DNA of 55,905 nucleotides from JAWKTM01 sp041399085 (GTDB lineage: Bacteria > Planctomycetota > Planctomycetia > Pirellulales > Pirellulaceae). The notes under the pieces are model-generated. The model was not told where the DNA came from, made no database searches, and saw only the letters and a list, made by a program, of their open reading frames with translations. Each line of letters opens with the position of its first letter. Within the stretch, counting starts at the first letter, position 1. Position numbers and translations under genes: made by a program. The DNA lies in assembly GCA_041399085.1 (NCBI GenBank), contig JAWKTM010000047.1, positions 1-55,905 of the forward strand. Direction: 5' to 3'. Below are positions 36,092 through 44,724 of this stretch, in pieces.

Positions 36092-37414
36092 TTAGTCTTG
36101 CAACATCACACGTTGCCGGAACGCGCTGGCCGGCAAGCGAATTCCGGCCGCTTCCAAGCGGTCCATAAATGAGGGCCGAACGCCCGTCGCCTCGAAGTAT
36201 CCGCGAGCGCGTCCCGACTCATCAATGCCGCTTTGCACATAGTGATATATGTCTTGCATCACCACGGTGTCTTGTTCCATGCCCACGATTTCCGTGATAT
36301 GCGTGACCCGACGAGGACCGCCTTGCAGACGGTTGGCTTGAACGACCAGTTGCACGGCGCTGGAAATCTGTTGTCGCATGGCTTTAATGGGCATTTCAAA
36401 GCCGGACATCATAATCATCGTTTCCATCCGCGCGACGGCGTCTCGCGGTGTGTTGGCGTGCAATGTCGTGAGCGACCCATCGTGGCCGGTGTTCATGGCC
36501 TGCAACATGTCCAAGGTTTCGGGGCCACGGCATTCGCCGATGATGATTCGCTCGGGACGCATACGGAGGGCATTTCGCACCAAGTCAGTCGCCTTGATTT
36601 CGCCTTTGCCTTCAATATTTGACGGACGAGTTTCCAGACGAACGACGTGTTCTTGTTGAAGCTGAAGTTCCGCTGCGTCTTCGATCGTCACGATCCGCTG
36701 GTCGTTCGGAATAAAGCTAGACAATGTGTTCAGTAGCGTTGTCTTACCCGAACCAGTACCGCCGGAGATAATGATGTTTAGACGAGCTTTAATGGCGCCT
36801 TCCAGCAACATCACCATTTCGGGCGTGAATGCTTTGTAATTTAGGAGGTCTTCCAGTCGCAGTGGGTTCGACCCGAATCGCCGAATGGAAACCGCGGCGC
36901 CATCAAGAGCGAGCGGGGGAATAATGGCATTCACCCGCGAACCGTCTTCCAAACGCGCGTCGACCATCGGGCAGACTTCGTCCACGCGACGGCCGACTTT
37001 GGAGACGATTCGGTCGATGATTTGCAGCAGGTGAGCGTTATCGCGAAATTGAACTTCAGTTCGTTCCAGTTTGCCGCGACGTTCCACAAAAATGTGTTTG
37101 GGGCCGTTGATCAGAATATCGCTGATCGAAGGATCTTTGAGCAACATTTCCAACGGACCGAGGCCGAACGTTTCGTCCAGCACTTCTTCGATCAGACGCT
37201 CTCGCTCCGCGCGATTAAGCATCGTGCCTTCCGCGTCGCACAGATGCTCGATCACCATGCGGATTTCGCGCCGCAACGTATCGCCTTGCAGTTCTCCGAT
37301 ACGGCTCAAATCCAGTTTGTCGACCAACTTGTTATGCAGTCGCCGTTTCAGGTTCTCGAACTCAATGGCCTTGGCGGTGTCGGTATTGCGGGGTGCGGTG
37401 GTAGCGGTTTTCAT
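36092..37414 (-). CDS. tadA: CpaF/TadA-family pilus assembly ATPase
   Basis: 440 residues from ATG 37414. The N-terminal domain has FGLGPLEMLLKDPSISDILINGP, typical of CpaF. The ATPase core follows: Walker A GGTGSGKTT (218-226), the Asp box RIVTIEDAAELQL, Walker B-like RMRPERIIIGECRGPETLDMLQAMNTGHDGSLTTLHANTP with the His box. It powers Tad/Flp pilus assembly, used for surface attachment. Prepilin, prepilin peptidase, secretin (RcpA) and TadZ genes are not within the window, so the pilus locus must be split or continue elsewhere. Confidence 0.92.
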   Translation of the reverse strand: MKTATTAPRNTDTAKAIEFENLKRRLHNKLVDKLDLSRIGELQGDTLRREIRMVIEHLCDAEGTMLNRAERERLIEEVLDETFGLGPLEMLLKDPSISDILINGPKHIFVERRGKLERTEVQFRDNAHLLQIIDRIVSKVGRRVDEVCPMVDARLEDGSRVNAIIPPLALDGAAVSIRRFGSNPLRLEDLLNYKAFTPEMVMLLEGAIKARLNIIISGGTGSGKTTLLNTLSSFIPNDQRIVTIEDAAELQLQQEHVVRLETRPSNIEGKGEIKATDLVRNALRMRPERIIIGECRGPETLDMLQAMNTGHDGSLTTLHANTPRDAVARMETMIMMSGFEMPIKAMRQQISSAVQLVVQANRLQGGPRRVTHITEIVGMEQDTVVMQDIYHYVQSGIDESGRARGYFEATGVRPSFMDRLEAAGIRLPASAFRQRVMLQD

Positions 37415-37785
37415 GGCAGTGCGAGCTTATTCCTTGAAGCGTCGTCGATCGGTTCGCCAGTCGATTGAGATTTCGGCGGCGGATTACACAGCGAACGTGC
37501 CGGCTGGCGCGTTCCTCAAGGAAACATAGCTCACAGTTTGTGGCACGCAGGCAACGCGTAGCGAACAGGCAACGAACGCCGGTTCAAACAGTCGCCCGAC
37601 GCCGTCGCGGGGATCGCGACGACGGGCCGCGCAACCCGAAACGATCTTTGGCGAATACAATGTTCCTTGCTCTCGAAGCTTACCCCGTGAACTGCAATTA
37701 GGATGTGAGGGTTGTTCCAACAGCATGAATGATGAGGTGATTGTGGGATGCAAGAAGTCCGAATGAGTTGACGGATATACGGATT
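37415..37785. other. Divergent promoter gap between tadA and the EEP gene
   Basis: About 370 bp with no recognisable gene. It should contain promoters for the tad operon (minus) and the phosphatase/nuclease-like gene (plus). Directly repeated short phrases (ggcaacg, aacaggcaacg) occur near 37547-37575; nothing else is assigned. Confidence 0.45.
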
Positions 37786-38772
37786 ATGAGTTTTAGGCGT
37801 TGGTCTTGGTTTGGGACTTTGTTGATTGTCGGCTGCGTATTGGCGGGCCTGATCGTCCACTTGCTTCAAGCCGATGTTTGGGCAGCGCTGTCGTTTGTGC
37901 CGCCGGTGCTGTGGTGGCTGGTGGCGGCGGTTGCTGCGGGGCCGATGTGGTTGCGGGGACAATCATGGCAGCGCCGTACGCTTGCCGCCGGATTGTTGAT
38001 CTACGCTCTCTTCGCGGTCGAAGAGGTCAGCAGTCTTGGTCGCTGGGCATGGCACGGCTTTCGTCTTGAAGACAGCGGGCCTCGTGTGCGGATTGTGTCG
38101 CTGAACTGCAACGTCGGCAGTTCCGTGGCGGCTCGGGAAGTACAAGCGCTGAATCCCGACGTCGTGTTGCTCCAGGAGTCGCCGGGCGAGGCCGCGGTGT
38201 GGGAAGTCGCCACGGAATTGTTCGGCGAGGAGGCGGCGGTCGTCTATGGCCGGGACTGTTCGATCGTGGCTCGGGGGCGGCTCGAAGCCGTCGACGACTT
38301 CCCAAATGCGACTGGTACGGCGGCCATTTGGACTATGCCCGACGGTCGGCCGTTGAGAGTCGTGAGCCTGCGACTCGCTCCGCCGGTGATTCGGATCGAT
38401 TATTGGAGTCCCGACTGTTGGCGCGAGTATGCGGCGGTGCGGAGGAAGCATCGCGAGCAACTGCGTGCGATCGTCAAAGCGACTTCCGCATCCGGTAGTG
38501 AAGCGGCCACGGTGATTGGCGGCGATTTCAATTTGCCGGCACGCGACGGAGCGTTGGACGTGATGCCCGATGACATGATCGATGCTTTCCGAACCGCTGG
38601 ACGAGGCTGGGGGAATACTGCGTTGAATCAGTTCCCGGTCGCGCGGCCCGATCAAGTTTGGTGCAGCCGGCAGCTCGCCGTGACCACCTGCTTCGCCCGG
38701 AAGACCGAGCACTCGGATCACCGGCTGGTTGTCTGCGACTTGGCGATCGCCGTCGAATCCGACGAACGATAA
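37786..38772 (+). CDS. Membrane-anchored endonuclease/exonuclease/phosphatase family protein
   Basis: 328 residues from ATG 37786. Three hydrophobic segments come first (WFGTLLIVGCVLAGLIVHLL, ALSFVPPVLWWLVAAVAAG, LAAGLLIYALFAVEEV), then an EEP domain with the ordered motifs VRIVSLNCNVGS, VVLLQESP (metal Glu), GGDFNLPARDG (Asp-x-Asn) and EHSDHRLVVCDL (general-base His). The superfamily cleaves phosphodiester or phosphomonoester bonds in nucleic acids, lipids or inositol phosphates. The membrane anchor points to an extracytoplasmic substrate. It is divergent from the tad operon. Confidence 0.85.
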   Translation: MSFRRWSWFGTLLIVGCVLAGLIVHLLQADVWAALSFVPPVLWWLVAAVAAGPMWLRGQSWQRRTLAAGLLIYALFAVEEVSSLGRWAWHGFRLEDSGPRVRIVSLNCNVGSSVAAREVQALNPDVVLLQESPGEAAVWEVATELFGEEAAVVYGRDCSIVARGRLEAVDDFPNATGTAAIWTMPDGRPLRVVSLRLAPPVIRIDYWSPDCWREYAAVRRKHREQLRAIVKATSASGSEAATVIGGDFNLPARDGALDVMPDDMIDAFRTAGRGWGNTALNQFPVARPDQVWCSRQLAVTTCFARKTEHSDHRLVVCDLAIAVESDER

Positions 38773-38999
38773 GTCGCGAGGCTCGACCGTCTCAACAATC
38801 TGAGAACGATTGTTGTCGATCTGATTACGACGCAGCCTCGGCCCGATTCGACGAATCACCAAATCCCAGGGAAAATCAGCATCAGCAGAATTCCTGGCTC
38901 CGTGGCACGGCGGATGAAATAGCAGGAAAACCATCGCGAGCAACAACGCTCGCAGGAAGTTCCCCTCACCTGTTTCACATTTTCGCCGGGAGTCGAATC

Positions 39000-39590
39000 A
39001 TGAAACGTACGATCGCTGCTGTTGTTGTCGCCACCGTGGTTGCCGCCAATCTGGTTTCGCTGAACGTGGCCCGAGCCGAACCGTCATCCGGGATGTTGCT
39101 GGGCGTGTATGCCTTTTCCAATTGGCAGGGCCTGCGGATCACGGGCACGATCCCTGGGTATTCGGCTCACGGCAAGTTGTTCAAGAACGACGTGCTGCTG
39201 CGAGTGACGGATGGCGTGCGGATGTTCGACGCCAAGACGACTTGGCAATTCGAGCACGCGAAGGACGAGATCGGTCCGTTCCAACCGGCGGCGATTGAAA
39301 TCTTCCGGCCGGGCATCGGATACGAATACCTGTGGGTCGAGTTCCGGCCGGTCGGCGGCGTCGCGGGATATAGCGCTCGGTCGCACGCGGCCGGCCCGCA
39401 GAAAATGGAAGCCCGCATCATGACCGAGGCCGAGAAGCCGGGCGCTCGGGCGTTGTTCAACAAAGCGAAGCCGCATCATCGCGACTCGGCTCACTTCCCC
39501 GGCTCCAAGCCAAACCACCCGCACTCGATGCCACATCGCCCGCAGCCGCAATTCCAGGCTCAAGGCGATGCCGCCGCATTGTTCAAGTAA
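39000..39590 (+). CDS. Small secreted PDZ-like protein
   Basis: 196 residues from ATG 39000, GGGAG about 7 nt upstream. A signal peptide (RTIAAVVVATVVAANLVSLNVARA) precedes a region of about 110 residues with the PDZ-like phrase GLRITGTIPGYSAHGKLFKNDVLLRVTDG and FQPAAIEIFRPGIGYEYLWVEFRPVGG. The C-terminus is a His/Pro-rich tail (PHHRDSAHFPGSKPNHPHSMPHRP), possibly metal-binding. The function is unknown; similar short PDZ-like secreted proteins occur in planctomycetes. Confidence 0.7.
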   Translation: MKRTIAAVVVATVVAANLVSLNVARAEPSSGMLLGVYAFSNWQGLRITGTIPGYSAHGKLFKNDVLLRVTDGVRMFDAKTTWQFEHAKDEIGPFQPAAIEIFRPGIGYEYLWVEFRPVGGVAGYSARSHAAGPQKMEARIMTEAEKPGARALFNKAKPHHRDSAHFPGSKPNHPHSMPHRPQPQFQAQGDAAALFK

Positions 39591-39640
39591 ACGCCTCTCG
39601 ATGGCAGACAACCGCGAGTCGGCCGCTCGCGATTCCATAG

Positions 39641-39678
39641 GCGACCCTCAAGCATTCTGGTTTGAGGGTCGCTTTTTT
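39641..39678 (+). terminator. Rho-independent terminator
   Basis: Perfect 11-bp stem, GCGACCCTCAA (39641-39651) with TTGAGGGTCGC (39662-39672), 10-nt loop, followed by six T. It ends the transcript of the PDZ-like protein gene 50 bp after its stop and insulates the PSD1 gene downstream. Confidence 0.93.
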
Positions 39679-39906
39679 GTTGCGCGGTCGGGCATTTGGC
39701 ATGCGCGAACGCAAAGTGGCGCTGCCGGCAACTCGATTTCCACCTCGGTCGCACGTTAAGATAGACAGCGGCCGAAGACTTGGTCTCAGCCGCCCTGCCG
39801 ACTGGCCCACCAGACTATCTGCTTGTCGAACTCAACCTACCGAACTCGTACACCGCCCGTCGCCTGCCGAACACTGCCTGACGCCGATCCGTCTCGGGAG
39901 AGAATC

Positions 39907-42900
39907 ATGCCGATCCGTTTTCCATTGATTGCCTGGTTGTCCGCGTGCTTGGTAATGAGCGTCATGTGGACCAGCGTGGCTCGCGCGGCCGACACGCCCT
40001 CGGGCAAGATCGACTTCAACCGGGATATCCGGCCGATTCTGTCGAACGCGTGCTTCAGTTGCCATGGCCCGGATGCCGAGGAACGCAAGGGTGGCACGGA
40101 CGGGTTGCGATTGGATACCGAGGCCGGAGCGTTTGCCGACTTGGGCGGTTACGCGGTGATCGAACGCGGAAAACCGGACGAGAGCGAATTGTTGCGTCGG
40201 ATTCTCAGCACCGACGACGGCGAACGAATGCCACCGGCCGCGAGCGGCAAGAAGTTGAACGAGCGCGAGGTTTCGATCATTCGCCAATGGATCGCCGAAG
40301 GGGCGCCCTACGCGAATCATTGGTCGTACACGAAACCAGTCCGTCCGGAATTGCCGGAGTCGACCGCGGATCATGATTGGCCAAAGACGGCGATCGATCG
40401 TTTTCTGCTGGCTCGGCTCGAACGCGAAGGTTTGAGCCCGTCGGCCGAAGCCGATCGCGCGACGTTGATTCGCCGACTCTCGTTGGACTTGACCGGTCTG
40501 CCTCCGACCGCAGCGGAAGTCGATGAGTTCCTGAACGACTCCAGTGCCGACGCCTATGCGAAGCTGGTGGATCGAATGCTGGAGAAGGAAACGTTTGGCG
40601 AACACTGGGCTCGCACGTGGCTCGACTTGGCTCGCTACGCGGATTCGGCCGGCTATGCCGACGACCCGCCACGCACGATTTGGCAGTTCCGCGACTACGT
40701 GATTCGGTCGCTGAACGCCAACAAGCCGTTCGACCAGTTCACGATCGAGCAAATTGCGGGCGACCTGTTGCCGAATCCGACCGACGAACAATTGATGGGA
40801 ACCGCTTTCCATCGAAATACGTTGACCAACAACGAAGGGGGCACGAACGACGAAGAGTTTCGCAGCGTGGCGATTGTGGATCGCGTGAACACGACGATGG
40901 CCGTGTGGATGGGAACCACGATGGCTTGTGCCCAATGTCACACGCACAAATACGATCCGATTTCTCAGGAGGAATACTTCCGGTTCTATGCGATCTTCAA
41001 CAACACCGAGGATGCCGATCGCCGCGACGAAAGCCCGCTGTTGCAGATTTGGACCGACGAGCAAGAGCAGCAGAAGATCGCTTGGCGAAACGAAATCGAA
41101 CAGCTCAAGCAGACGCTGGCGGCCGATACGCCCGAATTGCGAGCGGCTCAGGCGAAGTGGGAAGCCGAAGTGGCGGCCAGCGAATCGGCGGCTCCGATCG
41201 GCAAGTTCGTGCGAATCGAAATCGTGGATCGGGCCGAGTTCCTGTCGCTGGCCGAAGTCCAGGTGTTTCGCGGCGGAGACAACATCGCGATCAAGGGCAA
41301 GGCTTCGCAGTCCAGCACGGACTACGAAGGACAGCCGGCGCTCGCGATCGACGGCAACACCAACGGCGACTACTTCGCCGCCAAGTCCACGACGCACACA
41401 AAGAATGAGAAGAACCCTTGGTGGCAGGTCGAGCTGGCCGAGGCCGGTCCGGTGGAGCGTGTGGTCGTGTGGAATCGCACCGACGGCGCCGTGGGCAATC
41501 GGCTGAAGGGCTGGCGGGTCTCGATCCTGGATGAGAAACAACAGGTGATCTTCTCGCAAGATATTGCGGATGAGCCAGCGCCCAGTCGGGATCTGGCCAT
41601 CAACGGCTTGCCCGCCGAAATCTTGGCGATCGCCAAAACGCCCGGGGCCGATCGCAGCGCGGCTCAGACAAAGCAGATCGCGGAATACTATCGTTCGATT
41701 TCGCCGGAACAGCAGGCTCAGCGCGAGCGGCTCAAGTCGCTGGAGAAGCAACTGGCGGACATCAAGCCGGCGACGACCGTGCCGATCATGCGCGAGTTGG
41801 CCGAAGGCCGCCGTCGCAAGACGCACGTTCAGTTCCGCGGCAGCTATCTGGATCTCGGCCCCGAAGTTTCCGAAGGCGTGCCGACGGCGTTTCACGATCT
41901 TCCGGATGGAGTGCCCGCGAATCGCTTGGCTCTGGCTCGCTGGTTGGTCGATCGCGACAATCCGCTGACGGCTCGCGTGATGGTCAATCGGTTCTGGGAA
42001 CAGATCTTTGGCGTCGGGATCGTGCGGACCAGCGAAGAGTTTGGTTCGCAGGGAGATTTGCCGACGCACCCGGAATTGCTCGATTGGCTGGCCGTCGAAT
42101 TCATGGAAAGCGGCTGGGACATGAAACACATGTTGAAGCTGCTGGTCACGTCGGCCGCTTATCGGCAAACGTCGCGAGTCACGCCCGAGCTGGCCGAACG
42201 CGATCCCGACAATATCTTGCTGGCTCGCGGGCCGCGGTTTCGGATGTCGGCCGAGATGATTCGCGATCAAGCGTTGTTCGCCGCTGGGTTGCTCAGCCCG
42301 AAAATGTACGGCCCGCCGGTGAAGCCGCCGCAACCGTCGCTGGGATTGAACGCCGCATTTGGCAGCGGCATTGATTGGCAAACTAGCACGGGCGAAGATC
42401 GCTATCGCCGCGGCTTGTATACGACTTGGCGACGGTCGAATCCGTACCCGTCGATGGCGGCGTTCGACGCGCCGAATCGCGAAGTCTGCACGTTGAAACG
42501 CGACCGCACGAATACGCCGCTGCAAGCGCTCGTGACGCTGAACGACCCGGTCTACATCGAAGCGGCTCAGGCGCTCGCTCGCAAAATGGCGGAAGCCGGC
42601 AGTGATGCTCCGAGTAATGTTGCTCCGAACAAGCTGGAGCCGAGCGTGCTCGAGCGGCGGCTGCGAGTCGGTTTCCAACGTTGTTTGATCCGCGAGCCCA
42701 ACGACGATGAATTGGCTTCGCTCGTGGCTTTGTATCACAAAACGGCGGAAACGATGCGGGCCGATATGGCCGCGGCCAACAGCTTGGCTACCGAACCGCT
42801 TGGTCCGCTGCCCGCCGGCGCGGACGCGGCCGACTACGCCGCGCTCACTGTGGTGGCCAACGTGCTGTTGAATTTGGACGAGACGATGATGAAGCCGTAA
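39907..42900 (+). CDS. PSD1 / DUF1549 / DUF1553 cytochrome-type protein with F5/8-type C domain
   Basis: 997 residues from ATG 39907 (GGGAGAG upstream). A signal peptide (ACLVMSVMWTSVARAA) leads to the PSD1 cytochrome C-like domain with ACFSCHGP (haem Cys49, Cys52, His53) and a distal MPP. DUF1549 follows (WPKTAIDRFLLARLEREGLSP, RLSLDLTGLPPT) and contains a second CxxCH in CAQCHTH. About residues 435-560 form a discoidin-like F5/8 C domain (GKASQSSTDYEGQPALAIDGNTNGDYFAAK, PWWQVELAEAGPVERVVVWN), and DUF1553 fills the C-terminus (NRLALARWLVDRDNPLTARVMVNRFWEQIFG). These giants nearly always pair with a DUF1501 gene, as here; they probably act in extracellular carbohydrate use, which is unproven. 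Confidence 0.92.
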   Translation: MPIRFPLIAWLSACLVMSVMWTSVARAADTPSGKIDFNRDIRPILSNACFSCHGPDAEERKGGTDGLRLDTEAGAFADLGGYAVIERGKPDESELLRRILSTDDGERMPPAASGKKLNEREVSIIRQWIAEGAPYANHWSYTKPVRPELPESTADHDWPKTAIDRFLLARLEREGLSPSAEADRATLIRRLSLDLTGLPPTAAEVDEFLNDSSADAYAKLVDRMLEKETFGEHWARTWLDLARYADSAGYADDPPRTIWQFRDYVIRSLNANKPFDQFTIEQIAGDLLPNPTDEQLMGTAFHRNTLTNNEGGTNDEEFRSVAIVDRVNTTMAVWMGTTMACAQCHTHKYDPISQEEYFRFYAIFNNTEDADRRDESPLLQIWTDEQEQQKIAWRNEIEQLKQTLAADTPELRAAQAKWEAEVAASESAAPIGKFVRIEIVDRAEFLSLAEVQVFRGGDNIAIKGKASQSSTDYEGQPALAIDGNTNGDYFAAKSTTHTKNEKNPWWQVELAEAGPVERVVVWNRTDGAVGNRLKGWRVSILDEKQQVIFSQDIADEPAPSRDLAINGLPAEILAIAKTPGADRSAAQTKQIAEYYRSISPEQQAQRERLKSLEKQLADIKPATTVPIMRELAEGRRRKTHVQFRGSYLDLGPEVSEGVPTAFHDLPDGVPANRLALARWLVDRDNPLTARVMVNRFWEQIFGVGIVRTSEEFGSQGDLPTHPELLDWLAVEFMESGWDMKHMLKLLVTSAAYRQTSRVTPELAERDPDNILLARGPRFRMSAEMIRDQALFAAGLLSPKMYGPPVKPPQPSLGLNAAFGSGIDWQTSTGEDRYRRGLYTTWRRSNPYPSMAAFDAPNREVCTLKRDRTNTPLQALVTLNDPVYIEAAQALARKMAEAGSDAPSNVAPNKLEPSVLERRLRVGFQRCLIREPNDDELASLVALYHKTAETMRADMAAANSLATEPLGPLPAGADAADYAALTVVANVLLNLDETMMKP

Positions 42901-42979
42901 GGGCTTTTGAAGGTCGCGCGTCACCCCCATTTGATGATCTCGCCGATAAGGCTTAATCGCTGTGAATAGGAACCAACCG

Positions 42980-44428
42980 ATGCATCCCATGATTCAAGAA
43001 CAGTTGCAACAACAAACACGGCGGCACTTCTTGCAGCAGTCGGCGGCGGGCATTGGCGGCATGGCGTTGGCTTCGATGTTGGGTGGCCAAGCCAGCGGCG
43101 CTTCGGCGGCCGATCCGTTGGCTCCGCGCGAGCCTCATTTTCCGGCCAAGGCCAAGCAGGTGATTTATCTGCACTTGACCGGTTCGCCGCCGCATCTGGA
43201 CTTGTACGACTACAAGCCGGAACTGGTGAAACACAACGGCGAGGAATGCCCGAAGGAGTTCATCGAAGGCAAGCGTTTCGCGTTTACGTCGGGCACGCCC
43301 AAGCTGCTCGGCACGCCCCGCACGTTCAAACAATATGGCGATGGCGGCGTGTGGCTGTCGGATGCCGTGCCGCATCTGCACGAAGTGGCCGACGAGATGT
43401 GCGTTATCAAGTCGATGAACACCGACCAATTCAATCACGCGCCGGCCGAACTGCTGGTCTATACCGGCTCGCCGCGATCCGGCCGGCCGTCGTTGGGCGC
43501 GTGGGTCACCTACGGGCTCGGTTCCGAGAACGAAAACTTGCCCGGCTTCGTCGTGCTGATTTCCAGCGGCGTGCAACCGAACGGCGGCAAGAACTCGTTT
43601 GGCAGCGGCTTTCTGCCGTCGGTGTATCAGGGAGTCCAGTGCCGCTCGAAGGGCGACCCGGTGCTATATGTTTCGGATCCGAAGGGCATGTCGCGCGACG
43701 TGCGGCGAATGAGTTTGGACGCGCTGCGTGAGTTGAACGAGCTTCAGTCGGCCAAGCTGGGACATCCCGAAACCGACACTCGGATCGCTCAATACGAACT
43801 GGCTTATCGGATGCAAGTCTCCGTGCCGGAAGTGATGGACATCGGCCGCGAATCCAAGGAGACGCTGGAAGCTTACGGTGCTCAGCCCGGCGGTTCCAGC
43901 TTCGCCAACAACTGCCTGCTCGCTCGCCGGTTGGTCGAACAAGGCGTCCGCTATGTGCAGTTGTTCGACTGGGGTTGGGATTTCCACGGGACCGGGCCGG
44001 GCGAAGATATCCGCGACGGGCTGACGAAGAAGTGCTCGACGATGGATAAGCCGATCGCGGCTTTGATCAAGGATTTGAAGAGTCGCGGGATGCTGCACGA
44101 GACGCTGATCGTGTGCGGCGGCGAGTTCGGTCGCACGCCGTTCCGCGAAGGCCGCACGGCGGGCGGCAACGTGTTGGGCCGCGATCATTTCCCGGATTGC
44201 TATTCAATGTGGATGGCCGGCGGTGGCGTGAAGGGCGGATACAGCCACGGCGAGTCGGACGAGCTGGGCTTCAGCGTCGCTCGGGACAAGGTCCACGTCC
44301 ACGATCTTCAAGCCACGATCATGCATCTGTTGGGGTTCGATCACGAGCGGCTAACGTTCCGCTTCCAAGGCCGCGACTACCGCCTGACCGACGTCCACGG
44401 CCACGTAGTCCGCGAGCTGCTGGCGTAA
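42980..44428 (+). CDS. DUF1501 domain-containing protein, Tat-exported, paired with PSD1
   Basis: 482 residues from ATG 42980 (AGGAA upstream; a GTG 18 nt earlier is the alternative). Tat signal TRRHFLQQSAAGIGGMALA with Arg-Arg at 14-15. DUF1501 motifs: VIYLHLTGSPPHLDLYDYKP, EMCVIKSMNTDQFNHAPAELL, FDWGWDFHG, VCGGEFGRTP and GRDHFPDCYSMWMAGGGVKGG, matching the sulfatase-like metal scaffold. It is 79 bp downstream of the PSD1 gene and clearly its operon partner. Compared with the copy at 7013 it is longer by about 55 residues. Confidence 0.92.
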   Translation: MHPMIQEQLQQQTRRHFLQQSAAGIGGMALASMLGGQASGASAADPLAPREPHFPAKAKQVIYLHLTGSPPHLDLYDYKPELVKHNGEECPKEFIEGKRFAFTSGTPKLLGTPRTFKQYGDGGVWLSDAVPHLHEVADEMCVIKSMNTDQFNHAPAELLVYTGSPRSGRPSLGAWVTYGLGSENENLPGFVVLISSGVQPNGGKNSFGSGFLPSVYQGVQCRSKGDPVLYVSDPKGMSRDVRRMSLDALRELNELQSAKLGHPETDTRIAQYELAYRMQVSVPEVMDIGRESKETLEAYGAQPGGSSFANNCLLARRLVEQGVRYVQLFDWGWDFHGTGPGEDIRDGLTKKCSTMDKPIAALIKDLKSRGMLHETLIVCGGEFGRTPFREGRTAGGNVLGRDHFPDCYSMWMAGGGVKGGYSHGESDELGFSVARDKVHVHDLQATIMHLLGFDHERLTFRFQGRDYRLTDVHGHVVRELLA

Positions 44429-44724
44429 GTCGCCGTTCCCACGCGGGAGAACGAGGCGCGGGAGAACGAGGCTTCCTGCCGAGCGCCCCGCAACGCCGCC
44501 CCAATCTCGAAACATTCGGGGTTTCGGTCGCGGGTGGCACGCCCAAAGCGCAGCGGTGGGCCTGGAAGGTTAGGGCGATGCCGATTGTGCGAGGCAACCG
44601 TTCTCGCGAGTCAGCCACGCCCATCGAAGACTCTGGGCGTGCCACCCGCTCTGCTGCGCTTTGGGCGTGCCACACGCTTGGTTCAAAGCGCCGAGAGAGG
44701 CTCGGTCGGAGAGAGGGGTGCGGG
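44429..44724. repeat. Convergent gap with a 21-bp perfect inverted repeat
   Basis: The arm at 44534-44554 (starts GTGGCACGCCCAAAG) is the exact reverse complement of 44653-44673 (ends TTTGGGCGTGCCAC). A third GGGCGTGCCAC lies at about 44635 and an 8-bp stem CACGCCCA/TGGGCGTG lies inside. Just after the DUF1501 stop there is also a ggcgggagaacgaggc-type phrase in tandem (44450-44475). The set fills the space between two converging genes. Confidence 0.8.

Noticed and set aside
37963..38946. Minus-strand frame starting with a signal-peptide-like MLLAMVFLLFHPPCHGA
   Set aside because: Almost all of it is antisense to the EEP-domain gene and the remainder has no family features; the leader-like start is probably chance.
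39832..42990. 1,052-codon open frame antisense to the PSD1 gene
   Set aside because: Its translation is Arg/His/Val-rich with no family motif, and it mirrors the codon pattern of the real gene. Long antisense frames are expected in high-GC DNA.
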